In this document: positions 33,501-45,400 of the stretch, in pieces
Layout: the number at the start of each line of letters is the position of its first letter
How positions within the stretch are numbered: position 1 is the stretch's first letter
From: Erpetoichthys calabaricus
Lineage: Eukaryota; Chordata; Cladistia; Polypteriformes; Polypteridae
DNA length: 64,000 bases
Reading direction: 5' to 3'
Assembly (NCBI RefSeq): GCF_900747795.2
Contig: NC_041401.2
Coordinates: 1,270,823-1,334,822, forward strand
Translations under genes and position numbers: made by a program
The notes under the pieces: generated by a model
The model's input: the letters and a program-made list of their open reading frames with translations, nothing else
What the model was told of the DNA's origin: nothing
Database searches by the model: none

Positions 33501-34699
33501 GCAGCTCTTCAAGCCACCATCTGGCGAGGGCAAAACACACACACACAGTGCCAACCTGAAGGTGAACTGAAGTGTGTGGTGCCCACATGTCCTGTTCAGC
33601 AGTCATGTGTTGGGCAGACATTCAGACAAAGTGAGAATCAGACCTGCCTGCACCCAAATGCGTGTGGGCTCACCTGCCCCAGACCAGCCAGCCTGCACCC
33701 AAAATGGAGGAGCCGAGGCCCGAATTCACCAAGAAAGCCGGACGGGCAAACCCCGTGGGCAGAGTTCCTCAATTCATGAACAGGTTTAGTAGCAAAAACT
33801 GTGAACAACAGATGTCAAGATGAGAGAAGAAAGCCCTGAATGAATAAAACGAGGTCATTGGGCAACTGAGGCCATCTCAGCAAACATCGGACACAAGCAG
33901 GACCACCACCTGGGCAGGTGCCAGCCCATCACAGGGGGGCACACACACACACAGGCCAAAATCCACTATCCCAGAAAGAGAGCCAAACAATGAGTGGGAC
34001 TAACACCTCAGCGAGGGTCTGAGGCCCTCATTGTAAAGGCAAGGGGTGGGCAGCAGCATTGGAGGAGTTGGGCATGAGACCCTGGCAGACGGGGCACTCG
34101 AGGGAAGTGTCAGAAGTGTGCCATCAACAAAGTCATCTTGAGGTGTGCCCGGGCTCTGCCCAAGAGAGTCAGTTTAGAGTGTCATGAAAAGACCCTAAGA
34201 TGTGGATACTGAGATTCATCACTAGTGCCAGTCCTTTAGGGGGCATGTTGGCATCCAGGACACTCAACTACCCATGAGGGGATGTGTGGGGGAGCCAGAC
34301 AGAGTGGCAATGGGAATGAAGTGATATGGGGGGGCAGCTGGTGTCATGCAGCTGGCATCTGTACCAGTGGGCGAGTGGGTCGCCTCAGTTGGACTTTGAA
34401 TTCACTTGGAGTGTTCAGCCTTCTGAGAGACGAGGGTCTGCTTTTTGAGGGTCCGACTCCATAGTCCTCCACTTCTAGGGTCATGTGGGCAATGGTGTGA
34501 GGGGCTTGACGACACAGAGCAGCCCACCTGAGCTCAACTGCAGTGTCCGAGGTGATGGACTCATCTGGCATCTGATTTCAGCAGGAGCGGTGCCAACTGT
34601 ACCCAGTGAGGACAACTGCTGTGAGCTGCTACTTCTTCACAGAGCCCGCCATCCCAAGATGCTTCACTCTTGAGGGTCGTTTATTTAACCGATGGGGGC
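30511..34699. other. CTLA4-CD28 spacer, left part; no gene recognised
   Basis: Between 30930 and 32170 an old repeat recurs with phrases such as AATGGTGGGCACTA, CTGCCTGGGCAG and AGGGAACCTAAG, about 100-130 bp apart. SINE-tail motifs occur at 31873-31885 (plus) and 33101-33118 (minus). A minus-sense SINE scrap lies at 33895-33955, and a GGGGGCGCCATCTGTTGG motif at 33174-33191. Open frames in the stretch have no domain content. Confidence 0.4.
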
Positions 34700-35200
34700 A
34701 GAGTGGTGCCAAAGAGGAGCAACTCGGGGTTAAATATAAAGAGAGGGCAATGACAGAACTGTGTGGGGGAGGGGTAAATATGGGGGGCAGAGACAACCAC
34801 AGCAACTGGGGGGTTTACATATCAAGTGGGGGCACAGTGGCAGAGAAGGGGGGCAACAGGACTGAAAAGGAGCACAATGAATTTTTAAATAGTGGGTGGG
34901 GGACAATGAAACCATGAGGGACAGGACAGGGGGTGTAGTGACATCAAGGGGGGGGGCACTTAGGTAAAAACACAGTGGGGCAGACAAGCCAACAGGGAGA
35001 TGGGGGGGGGGTGCAGAAACACCCAGAAAGAGGGGGCTTTTGTACAAAGTGGTGACACAGCCACATGACAAAGGGACAAATGGGCATTTGAAAAAGGGGG
35101 GGGGGACTAAAACACCTGGAAGGAGGAACCAGGATTTAAATTTAAATGGGGGGGGCAATGAGACTGGAAATAAGGACCTTGGTGGTCAATGATGGGGGGC
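34700..35200 (+). repeat. G-rich stretch with many GGGG runs
   Basis: The strand carries well over ten runs of four or more G within 500 bp, including runs of eight or nine. It could form G-quadruplexes. The complementary reading frame through it is proline-rich only because of this composition. Confidence 0.6.
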
Positions 35201-35239
35201 AGTAACACTGTGAGGAACATAGGACAGGGACACTAAGAG

Positions 35240-35625
35240 GGGCAAGAGTGAGTCACTGTTTAGACACTGGGTGACAGTACTGGGTGGCACTGCTTGGTGA
35301 CAGTACTGGGTGGCACTTCTGGGTGACTGTACTGGGTGACACTGCTGTTTGGCACTGCTGGGTGGGTGGCAGTACTGGGTATCACCTCTGGGTGATCTTA
35401 CTGGGTGACACTACTGGGTGGCACAGCTGGGTGACAGTACCAGGTGATACTGCTGGGTGACCTTACTGGGTGACACTACTGGGTGGCTCCACTGGGTCAC
35501 CTTACTGGGTAGCACTACTGGGTGGCACAGCTGGGTGGGTCCACTGGGTCACCTTACTGGGTAGCACTACTGGGTGGCACCACTGGGTGACACTACTGGG
35601 TGGCACTGCTAGGTGCTTGGGCACA
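35240..35625 (+). repeat. Minisatellite, ACTGGGTGGCACT unit
   Basis: About 20 variants of a roughly 17-20 bp unit (TACTGGGTGACACTGC, GGGTGGCACTACT) are arranged head to tail. Copies differ by small substitutions, indicating an established but still homogenising tandem array. Not coding. Confidence 0.9.
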
Positions 35626-36589
35626 CCACACCCTGCCAAGATGTCAGCCAGTTCTCAGCTGTGTCACCTGCCAGTATGCCAGTCCCCCAGGATGACCCAA
35701 TAGTGCCCTCTTCAGGAATACTGTGGCCTGCGGTCTTTTACCGCGCTTCACGGGGGTCTGCTTTTCTGCTTTCGCTGCCACTGAAGTGGAGTGCCAATTC
35801 GGAAACGCTTCTCTCAGCACTTCGTCACCGAGTTTCCTGTTTCTTTGTGCCTTTGATGACTTTGATGTCACCGCCGCTTTACTCAATTGGCTCATTGTAG
35901 AGCCGTGGCAGGTGCAGGGTGACCACTCCTGCCAGGACTCGGTGGCCAGCTGGCCCTGCTGCACCCATCCTGCTGTTTCCTGCTACTGCAGCAGTGGGCC
36001 GGTTAGTCGCCCAGCCCCTGGTGACCGCTGCTGTCCACTGCGCTCCATGCCCGTTTGCTTCTCCTCTGTGCTCACCTGGACCTTCTAGTGCCCCCCAGTG
36101 GCCTTGTCCTCGGTTCTTTTCTGTCACTTTTGACTTCCAGTGAAGTTGCCGTTGGCAGCAGTGCTGACGCCTAACATCTTCTTTGGAAACTGATGAAGTG
36201 CGACGTGTGCCACCTCTTCACACACCGCCAAAGAGGCTCTGGTGGGCGCAGCAAGTCATCATTCCACAGAATCCCAGTGGTTTTCTTACATGTTGCTGCA
36301 GCTTCTGAGCTGTGCCCGCTAATCTTGATGGATGGCCGTAAGGACTGGATGGCCAGGGAGGTGGGCTACCAAGCCTCAGTGCCAAATGCCAACCAGATGT
36401 GTGTGAGTGAGTGCCCAGCACCAGCTCTTAAGAAGTCACCAGAATCAGTGACTGCTAGAAGACCTGAACCATATAGCGCCTTTCACTGTTGGAAAAGGGT
36501 CTCTGTCAGTGGTGGGCATGAGCAAGTGACCAGCCTTGAAGTGAGGGTCATCCTATGGTTAGCAGTGACACCACGCAGAAGGATGAGGC

Positions 36590-37010
36590 AAGAAACAGAA
36601 TCACATCCAAACCATGGAGACCACACCATGGAGCAGAGGGTGGGCCGAGCGGTCAGCAGCACCCCAGTGTGAGTGAGTGCTGCGTCCTTTCATTTTCTCT
36701 CTTTGGCCCTTTCCTCAGACTGTTTTTAAAGGTTGTCACTCACAAATGTCCTCATTCTGAAGCACTTTGGTGCCCACCAGTCTCAGGTTCTTCCTGATGG
36801 GCTCAGCAGCACTTGGATTTGCTCCTTAAGCCGAATAAGCCCTGGAAATGTCACCCACAACATGGAGCAGGATGACAATGGCTGTGACTACTGACCGCAT
36901 CGGTGGTCCTGACGTACGGTCCTAATGGAAACTTGGTCACCTGAGATCAATCCCACTACTAACACCACATGTCACAAAGTTGGTCACAAAATTCACAAGA
37001 CAACAAGCCC
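36590..37010 (+). repeat. Ancient dispersed repeat, copy 1
   Basis: Shares ordered landmarks with 38880-39340: CAGAATCACATCCA, GTCCTTT plus CCTTTCCTCA, ATGGAGCAGGATGACAA (ATGAAGCAGGACAA in the partner), ATCCCACTACT and TGTCACAAAGTTGG. Identity is low overall. The class of element is unknown. Confidence 0.4.
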
Positions 37011-37129
37011 ACACTCGGCCAAACTGGGGAGTCACAGGGACTGGCAGGAGGTGAATCAGCAAAAGAGAATAATAAATGAGGCCGGGCAGCGCCATGACAC
37101 ATCACCACCCAGCTGACCTAATAAGGGAC

Positions 37130-37605
37130 AGGGGGCAGTGGGCGTGCTGACCAGCAAAATGAGAGTGGAAAGGAACAGGAAGGGGACAGCGCATGGGGAC
37201 AGAGAAGGCAGGTCAGCAAAGAGAGTGGACACAAGTGGGTGTAACCAGTAAAGGGAGTGGATACGTTGTGCTGACCAGTTAAGATAAAGAGCCAGAGGTG
37301 ACCAGCAAAGAGGGTGGACACAAGTGGGTGTAAAGGGAGTGGACACGGTGTGCTGACCAGTAAAGGCAAAGAAATGGAGGAGCGTGTGGACCAGCAAAGA
37401 GAGTGGACACAATGTAGGGTGGACACAGGGTGTAACCAGTATAGAGAGTGGCCAGGGTGTGCTGACCAGTAAAGGCAAAGCAATCAAGAAGTGTGCTGAC
37501 CAGTAAAGATGGAGGTTACTGACCAGAAATAAGACTGGACAGGATGTTCTGACCAGTTAAGAAAAAGTGGCCGAGTGTACTGACCAGTAAGGAGAAGGCA
37601 CAGGC
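37130..37605 (+). repeat. Minisatellite, GACCAGCAAAGAGAGTGGACAC unit
   Basis: Variants of TGACCAGTAAAGG, AAAGAGAGTGGACACAA and GTGGGTGTAACCAG alternate over about 470 bp, with a higher-order unit of roughly 70-120 bp. The antisense frame that runs through it is a repeat artefact. Confidence 0.85.
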
Positions 37606-37722
37606 TGGTATTGTGGATGGCACAGGCTGGCCAGTTCACCCAGGGGTCTGCCAGAAGAGGTTGAGGTCACAGAGCCTGCTGACTGGCACTCTGAGTTGTC
37701 ACTGCCGAGATCTTGGCGCGCT

Positions 37723-37741
37723 GTTGCCCTCTGCTGGCTGG
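37723..37741 (-). promoter_or_regulatory. Candidate CTCF site between CTLA4 and CD28
   Basis: GTTGCCCTCTGCTGGCTGG is the reverse complement of CCAGCCAGCAGAGGGCAAC, a good match to the CTCF core CCASYAGRKGGC. It is just outside the 37.1-37.6 kb minisatellite and not in a recognised mobile element. Confidence 0.45.
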
Positions 37742-38065
37742 ACTGGTGACCGCCGTGTTTTAGTCTCCAGTGTCAGACGGTAAAGTGAGGACAGAAGGGG
37801 GCCGCCAGGTTTGCTGACCTCTAGCAGCGGGTACTTGATGGGATGGCCGAATATGGGATTTAAAGCCATGGGGTGACCGGTGCCACCTGTGGTTGCTTGA
37901 TATTAAATTTATCTCACACTCTTTCGTTGGCATTGGGTGTCACCCTGACACACGTCAGGTGACAAAAGTAGGTCACACCACAAAGTGTTTACTTCTGCTA
38001 CTCGCCCTTCCGCTGCGCTGAGGTCACTCAAACCCACCCGCTTGGGTGACTCTCATGTCACTCTT

Positions 38066-38326
38066 TCACGGCACAATGGTGGTCTTCTTCACCGGCAGGA
38101 CTTGCTGAAAGTGTGTGGTGACGACTGAACTGTCCAGCCCACCTAAGTCACTGGTTGGGGCGCACACTGCCCAGTCGAGCTGAGCTGGGGACCCCGAGGG
38201 GCAGGAGGAGGACGACGACGCCAGGGAGTGCCGCGTTACATGACAGTGACATGCAGCCTGACTCTGCGGGTTTGGGCTTCCTGAGTCGGCCGAGTCACAC
38301 TTGCCACAGGACGTCTTGTTTTTCAT
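38066..38326 (-). other. Unassigned 86-codon open frame, possible terminal exon
   Basis: From an ATG the frame encodes a serine- and cysteine-rich peptide (CGKCDSADSGS near residues 7-17, a five-serine run, C-terminal VKKTTIVP). It has no signal peptide or membrane segment. An AG preceded by a modest pyrimidine stretch lies just upstream, so it could be a last exon. I do not recognise it. It lies between CTLA4 and CD28 on their strand. A chance open frame in G+C-rich DNA is at least as likely. Confidence 0.2.
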
Positions 38327-38879
38327 GTTGGAGGCTCACAGAGTGCTGACGCCGAAGGTACAAAACAAAAGTGCCTTCCCAGAAGTCACAGTCACCTGGA
38401 GGCCATTTGTCACCCTGTTTTGCATTCTGCTGAAGATGACAAAATGTCAGCAAACATCACAGCTGTGGTGCTGAGCTGCCACTTCAGAGATGGTGCCAGG
38501 GGCACAGATGTGGTGCCTGAGATGCCCAAATGGCTTTTTCTCCAGCAGGATGTTCGGTCATCTTCACTGTCCAAGATCGAGAGCGGTCTGAGCAGTGGAC
38601 AGCCAGTGGGCACACTTGTAGCCAGGCTAGCAGCTGCCCAGTGCCACTTGAGAGGGGCATGCCTCAATTCAGTCACTTCTGGATGCCCCACCACCCTAAT
38701 CTTGCCTCATTTTGTTGTCTGTCGTGATTCAGCTTCTCAATTACGTCAAAGTGTCGCTCCACAGATGAGCTCCAGATCAAAGTGAAGTGGCACAGGTGGC
38801 ACCAGCGGGCTTCACCCAGTCATTTGAATAAGAGCAGACTCTGGGCCAGGGGCAGGCTGTGGTCAGAGGCAGGTGAGGC

Positions 38880-39340
38880 GGTCAGAAACAGAATCACATC
38901 CACATGGTGACCTCACCCAGGTGGGCAATCAGCTAACCCTTTTCTAAAAGAAAGGAAGACCAGGGGGCATTATAAGGGGTGGTCAGTGCGTCCAGCTCCT
39001 CAGCGTGAAGGCCGTGTCCTTTAGTCCTTTCCTCACGGCTATTTGATTTTATTTTTTAAGTCCCAAAGGTGTCTTCTTGCCTCAGTTGCTTACCGAGGAG
39101 CTTAGCATTACTGGTGTCAGCAGTGCGATTTACTCATTGAGCCAACAAAGCTGTGGAAAATGACAGCCGTACCATGAAGCAGGACAATCATCTGTGACAA
39201 CGACAACCAACTAACTGCACGTGGCCAGGCTGGTGGACCTGACAGTCTCATGTAAACTTGGGAGAAATCCCACTGCTGCCACCAAATGTCACAGGATTAG
39301 GCACAAAAATCACAGAACAAACTCAGCAATGTCAGTGTGG
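38880..39340 (+). repeat. Ancient dispersed repeat, copy 2
   Basis: Partner of 36590-37010, with the same landmark order (CAGAAACAGAATCACATCCA at the left, ATGAAGCAGGACAA in the middle, ATCCCACTGCT and TGTCACAGGATTAGG at the right). The two copies are in direct orientation, about 2.3 kb apart. Confidence 0.4.
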
Positions 39341-40051
39341 TGTCTACGCTGTGGTCTCCTGGGGTGGCACAGCAGCCAAACAAACTTAACAGGAAAGACC
39401 AGAGCACCCTGGAGCTGCTGTGGAGAAGAGGATGGTGGCAGACCTGGGCGCTGCCTGGGTGCTGGCAGATGGCGCACGCTGCCTTGGGTCGTGGTCTTTA
39501 TTGAATGCAGGGCAAACTCGACCATCAGACGAGAGGAATGTTGGCAAAAAGAGACCCCCACCCCTGTCTCTCGACACGCCTCCACTCCCAGCATACATTG
39601 CAGTGCAAACATGTGTGCCAGCCGGAGAGGAGCCTTTGGAGCCACACAATCCTCACCCAGTTCTTCAGTGGGAATGCCAATGAATGTCAATCCCTGGCAG
39701 AGCGCAGGTGGCATCGGTGCAGCTTCTGACTTCCTTTAGTTTCTATGCACCCTGCCAGATATGGTTGCTGCCACCCGAGCTGTGCTCTTCTCAGACCAAG
39801 GTGGCACCTTCTCTGGAGCGTGAGCCTGGCACATCGGCACTTTTAATAGCCCACCTGTATCGTCTTCACACGTTTCTCTGCTTCTCCCTGGCAGTTTCCC
39901 TGTGTCAGCTGATCTGCCTGGCATCACAACATGATGGGTGAGGAGTGAACTTCACAGACCACAAAGCTCTGGTTGCAGATGCCATCAGGAGGAGGCGCCG
40001 TCTCATTCCACCAGGGTGTGCCCGCTGCTCCCTCCTGACATACTCTTTAAT

Positions 40052-40101
40052 TTTCTCGATTGACTGATTGATTGATTGATTGATTGATCGATTGATTGAT
40101 T
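40052..40101 (+). repeat. (GATT)n microsatellite
   Basis: GATTGATTGATT run with a few substitutions. Confidence 0.85.
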
Positions 40102-40624
40102 TGCTCCTTCATTTGTGCCGTTTTGATTTATTGCTCGTTTCAAGTTCTCTTGTCAAGCCTGAGGTTTTTGATGGATCCTCTCCCTTGAGAAGCTTTTGGT
40201 GTTTTTCGGATGTTTAAAGTGCATTTTGAACTCTTAATGCCAGGGCCTCATTGTAGGTCTGTGTGGCTGCCTGGGGTGAGGCCACATGTGGGTGGGCCAG
40301 TGAATGTCCTGGCCTGCTCAGTGGGACTCTTCACAAGTGTCAGACCTTGTCTGCCAAGTTGGTGACACCGCATGACACAAACGTCAACGTCACTTTCTGT
40401 TCTTTTTTTTTTTTTTTAACGTGTGTTTCAATTTAAAAATGTCACACTGCTCTGTGTCAGTGACGTACGGCAGACCCCTAGGAGGAGCGGTTTGAGCACA
40501 GACAGACAAGGGGGCCGAAGCTGTCTGAAATGGAAAGGGGGAGGGGGGGGTCTGAAGGGTTCTCCCCACTGAACTGTCGTTCGCCTTTAGCCAATCAGCT
40601 TGAAGGTTACCCTCTGACATCACC

Positions 40625-41640
40625 CGTCCATCCATTCATTATCTCATCTGGTCGCGGTGGCATCGGTCTAAGTGAAGACGCCCAGACGCCTGCCACTGCC
40701 ACCTCCTCTGGGGGGATACAAAGGCGATCCCAGACCAGCTGAGAGATGCAGTGTGTCCCCGAGGCAGGAAGGGGCACCACCTCCATATAAATTTTGAGCT
40801 CCTCCTGAATGGCTGCGCTGCTCCCCCCATCTCTAAGGCTGAACCTGACCCCCCGTGACTGTATGCGCTTCCAGTCACGTCCCACAGCTGGTGGCCACAG
40901 GTGAGGACAGAGACGTTGATGGACTGGTCTTCAGCAGGGCCGAGCACCTGACTGTAGCCTCCTGCTCCCCTCTTCCCTCACTTGTGAACAAGACTCCCGA
41001 GATGCCTCCTCTGCGTAACCAGGAGAGGGCACCCCCCCCCCTTAGACATGGAGGTGCTGCCCCTCATCCCAGACCACCTCAGTGCACAGCTGCTGTCACA
41101 CCCTGATGAAGCCAGCAGGACCACCACACAGTTCTGAGGTCACCACACTGGAATTAGTGGCGGAGGGCAGCCCTGGCAGGAACAAGTCTAACGGAAAGGA
41201 CTGACTACCCCACAAGAGCAGGCCTGGCACCCCATACCCCCCACACCCCACAGGGACACCGTCATGTGCCTTTTCCGATGTCGACTTGTTGGGCAGACTC
41301 TCATGAACCCCCAAGAATCCTTGGGATGGTAAAGAGCTGGTCGAGTGTTCTGTGAAGTTTGGCCACCAGATGGACATTTCTTCTCAGAAGCCTGGCACAG
41401 GTCCTCCCATGAGTCTGAGAAACGAGACCCCTCCTATCATTGGAATGCACCCCCGTGTCCCTTTTCTTAAAGATGGGGACCACCAGGCCAGTTTCCAGTC
41501 CAGAGGTGCCATCTTCGACCTCCACACCATGTTGAAGAAGCATGCCAGTCATGGAAACTCAATGACATCGAGAGCCTTCAATGACCCCCCGAGTAGCTCA
41601 GTGACCCCCACTCCAGCCCCCTGACTCTGCTGCCTCCATG
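40625..41640 (-). mobile_element. Degenerate Rex3-like (RTE-clade) LINE, reverse-transcriptase 3' half
   Basis: On the plus strand the order of landmarks is the complement of the fish Rex3 element: TCATCTGGTCGCGGTGG (3' end), GGGGATACAAAGGCGATCCCAG, GTGAGGACAGAGACGT, TCACTTGTGAACAAGACTCC, CTGATGAAGCCAGCAGGACCAC, GGAGGGCAGCCCTGGC, then GGGACCACCAGGCCAG with TCCAGTCCAGAGGTGCC. The complementary frames show RT phrases such as TCGHQLWDVT. Many frame breaks make it inactive. It sits just 3' of the CD28 polyadenylation signal and shares the CD28 strand. Confidence 0.8.
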
Positions 41641-41825
41641 GAAGACAAATTGGTGGGATTTAGGAGGCCCTTCCACCTCCCGACTACACCCCCTGATACC
41701 ATGAAGGGCGGAGGACACCCGCTCATCTCCCCACTGCCTCAAGGCGCTATATCAGCGAGGGTCTAAGCTGAGTTCCAAATCCAAAGCAGACACACAAAGA
41801 GCACACCAGCGGACGTCACGTCAGC

Positions 41826-41831
41826 TTTATT
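41826..41831 (-). terminator. Poly(A) signal of CD28
   Basis: TTTATT on the plus strand gives AATAAA on the minus strand, 583 bp after the CD28 stop codon. Confidence 0.5.
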
Positions 41832-42413
41832 TAGGTAGCAGGGTGTCGTTACAAAAGTCGTTGTGTCACCAAGAGCTGGGCGCAGTCACCAGTTCGTCCC
41901 TCCAGACTGGACACAGTCCCTCACCTCACCACGGCTAAGGGTCCATCCAGGACTTGATTGGGCATGGGGACTGCCTGAGGACACCCTTTTGTCACCAATC
42001 CCTACGTCAGCCGTGGATGCCGCTGCCCATCCACACAGGTCATTCTGGCTGACCTCACATTTCTATGAAGTGGCCAGGTGCTTCTGGACGGCTCAGTGCG
42101 TGAAGACGTGATGGGTGGCACTGAAGTAGCGGTGGGCTCCTGCTGGTCTGAAAGGACGTGCGTGAGGACTGCTGCACAAACACTCTCAGTGCTCTTGAGA
42201 ACTCGGGGATGATATTTGGTGTGGTATGTGCCAGCCTGAGCATGTGACCTTCTACGGGCATACCCGTCATCGGCCCAGTCAGTCCACTGTCTGCAGCTGG
42301 GGTGTTGAGAAGAAGACGACTAGCGGTGGCACGGTGGCACCATACGGGTACAAATCAGTCTTACACAGAATTGGGCACAGAGGTGCAGTCAGAGGGCCCG
42401 AGCGAAGGCCCCG

Positions 42414-45400
42414 CTAGCGGCGGGTGTGATAGCAGTTGGGGTGGACGACGCGCTGCTTCTTCTTCTGCTTGCTGGGCATGTTCATGTAGTCGTTCTGCAT
42501 CTGTTTGCTCCTGGTCAGTTTCACCTACAAGTGGAAGGAAGAAAAAGAAAAGAGTTGTGTCAGGGTGCCACCCGAGCTGTCATGCCCACACCCCCCCACC
42601 CACCACCTGGCCCAGACAGACAGAATACTCACATAACTCACAAACAAGGCGATGGACATGATGAGGCTGTAGAGGGTGAGGAAGGCCAGCAGAATCCAAA
42701 GTGCCAACTGTAATGGTCCGCCGCTCATCACATCTGGGCATTGGGGGCAATTCTTTTCTTCAGCTTTGTCTGAAACACACAGCAGACATGAATGAGTCTC
42801 CTGGCATGGCCTGGGCATCAAAGATGGAGGCCCACCCTGACCTGATGAATGACCTTGCCTGCCAAGCCCAGGTCATCAGGAGCGGGCAGATCTGCTGGAA
42901 GGAGGTCAGGGGACAGGGGGACAGGGGTTCATGAGGACATTATGAGGACCACCCAATGAGGCTGCCTGGACTAAATTGGCATGTTGCTCATTTATGGTGG
43001 ACTCACAAAGTCTTCAGACCCCTTCACTTTCTGCACCCTCTGAAATGGAGAAAGCTGACAAAATGACAACATGTGACCAGAAGGGTTGGCAAAGTCATTC
43101 AGAATCAAAAAACTGAAAATTGTCCTTGCTGGACGTATTCAGAGTCTGTGCTGTGGGGGCTCAGGGGTCTCCTGTCTGCCTGAATTCTCCTTGAGATGAT
43201 TCCAGAACTTGACATCATTCAGAGATGCCCACCTAGAAGGTCCTACAGTTCATAAAGACCAAGCCATGAAGTGCAGGCTTGCACTCCGTGGTGAGGCACA
43301 CATCAGGACAAGATGATCAGAACATTTACAGGAGCTCAGTGGCCTCAGTGGCTGTGAAATGGAAGACATTTGGGGCCACCAGGACTCTTCCATGAGTTGG
43401 CCATCTGAGCAGATTGTGTGACTCCCTTGGTCAGGCATGTGAGCTTTGGAAGCCCCCTGCTTAGACCTTGAAGGAGGGAGGACCACCTCAGCAGCACTCA
43501 GGTGTTCATGGTGGAGTGACAAGATGAGTAAGAGGCCCAGTGAAGACCACACGCTGTGTATCACCTGCCAAACACCATGGCACCACGGTCAGAACTGAGG
43601 GAAGGACAAATGCAGCTACATACAGAGAGGACCATGAAGAAAACTCCAGAGCTCCAGAGGTGATGCCACCTCAAAATTAGGTGGCAGTTCAAGTGCCTGA
43701 AGCACAGAGCCAAAGACGACAAGAGTGTCCTCGAGTGGCCAGACCAAAGCCCCCTGTGCGGAGAGACCTGAAGACGGAGCTTAAGAGGGTCCGAATGGGA
43801 TCAGCTGGCCAAACCCAGGGGTGCAAAGCTTGTAGAGACTCAGACTCAAGAAGACTCAGTTCTGCCAGAAGGGCTTCTAGAAAGCACTGAATTGAGAGTC
43901 TGGGTGCTTCTAAGAAGATGGGGTCTCAGTGTTTTAATAAATTTGCAAACCTTTCTGGTCCTCACTTTGTCACGAAGGGCTACTGAGGGTCAACGACGGC
44001 CAAGTCCTCCGTTTAAAGTGAGCAGAGCGCTGTGACGGTTTCTCCCTGTGATCGTCCCCCCTCTCGTCGAGCGCCGTTCACGCACACCGCCACTCCTTTT
44101 CAGCTCTCGCTTTTGCAGTGTCCTCGTTTGTCACTCACTTCCTCGTTCAGCTGCTCTCGCCACAGGTGCAATGTCACCGTTTGCAGTGCATTCAGGTTGG
44201 CCTGACTGGTGGTGACTGGCAAAGTGACAAAACCAAACAACAAAAACATTTGGCTTCCTGTATGGAACAAAGCGGCGCAGTCGAGCGAGAAAACAAAGCA
44301 CAGCAGAACTGGGAAGATGAAAATGTCAAGTGTGACCAGAGAGGAGGCTTTTTAAACGTCACGGTGACCAGCCGAGCCAAGTCACCTCTCAGACCCACTG
44401 GGGGCACACGTCTCTCAGACCCTTTAAAAAAGAAACAAAAGTCGGCCGTGACCCTGAAACCGCCACAAGTTTGCCATGTCGCCGACGTCCCACCCAACTT
44501 CAGGGGGTGACAGATGCCACTGCCTCAATGTCCCCTCTTGTCTGCTATGGCTGACCCATTGTGACATGCCTGGCACTTTAGGCTTTGAAGTTGTGGCCGT
44601 GACGCTTTACTCTCTTTGGCCTTGTGCTCCAGGTGAAGGTGCCACACTCAGGTGGGATGAGACAAGAGTGACACAACTGGGGGACGTCTAGCACAGAACG
44701 GCACAGTGGCAGAGGCGATGTCACCCTTTAATATTTGGGGACTCCGCAGTTCAACCACTGGGCACTCGCAGGACGCCATCTTCATTCCTCGTAACTAAGG
44801 AAGGAGCTTTGTCTTTGTTCTCTCGTCACCGTCACCTGCCGGAAGTCAAATACGAACTTTACAGGCAACGGGGCGCCCATCAAGGAGCAGCTGAAGTCTG
44901 CAGGACACGGGTCACCTCTGCTGGCTTCGTCTGATGGGCTTCTAGGGTTCTGGTGGTCCTGCATGTGCTGACTGGCATGCAACACGTGGCGAGCCCCTCC
45001 GGGACAGACGGTTTTTAGAAACCGGCCGTTTAGTAAAATCCCAAAGAACAAAAGGAACCAGAAAAGGCAAATGGGCACAGCAATGAAGAAGCTCAGCGGG
45101 AGGATGGGGGTCCTGACTTTCAGGTGAGGTCAGCCTCGGAGACCTTTAGGACAGTGTGTGTGTGTCCATAAGGACCTCTGGCAGTGACACGCCAGGTGAC
45201 CCTGAAGGGATCAGCACTAAGTGCCACTCGTCAGTGTCCTGACACGTGAGGTGGACTTAGGGAGGTCCTGCCATGGTCACTCATGGTCACTCCGCAACGC
45301 AGTGCAGAGAAGAGCGGGGGTCCTCACTTATGGTCCTGCATGTTTTCATTCCAACCAGTTTCCTAATCTGAGGACATACAGCATGTGACGTGTGGTACGC

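Noticed and set aside
33282-33779. 165-codon plus-strand frame
   Set aside because: Low-complexity translation crossing a CA run; no family recognised.
36193-36672. 159-codon plus-strand frame
   Set aside because: It runs through a SINE-tail motif and a repeat segment and has no domain.
38420-38785. 121-codon plus-strand frame, considered as a receptor loop fragment
   Set aside because: Weak resemblance only; the complementary strand is equally open and no splice sites frame it.
36590-39340. Long terminal repeats of an old retroelement
   Set aside because: The paired segments lack TG/CA ends, a primer-binding site or polypurine tract, and no internal coding remnants were seen; kept only as a repeat of unknown class.
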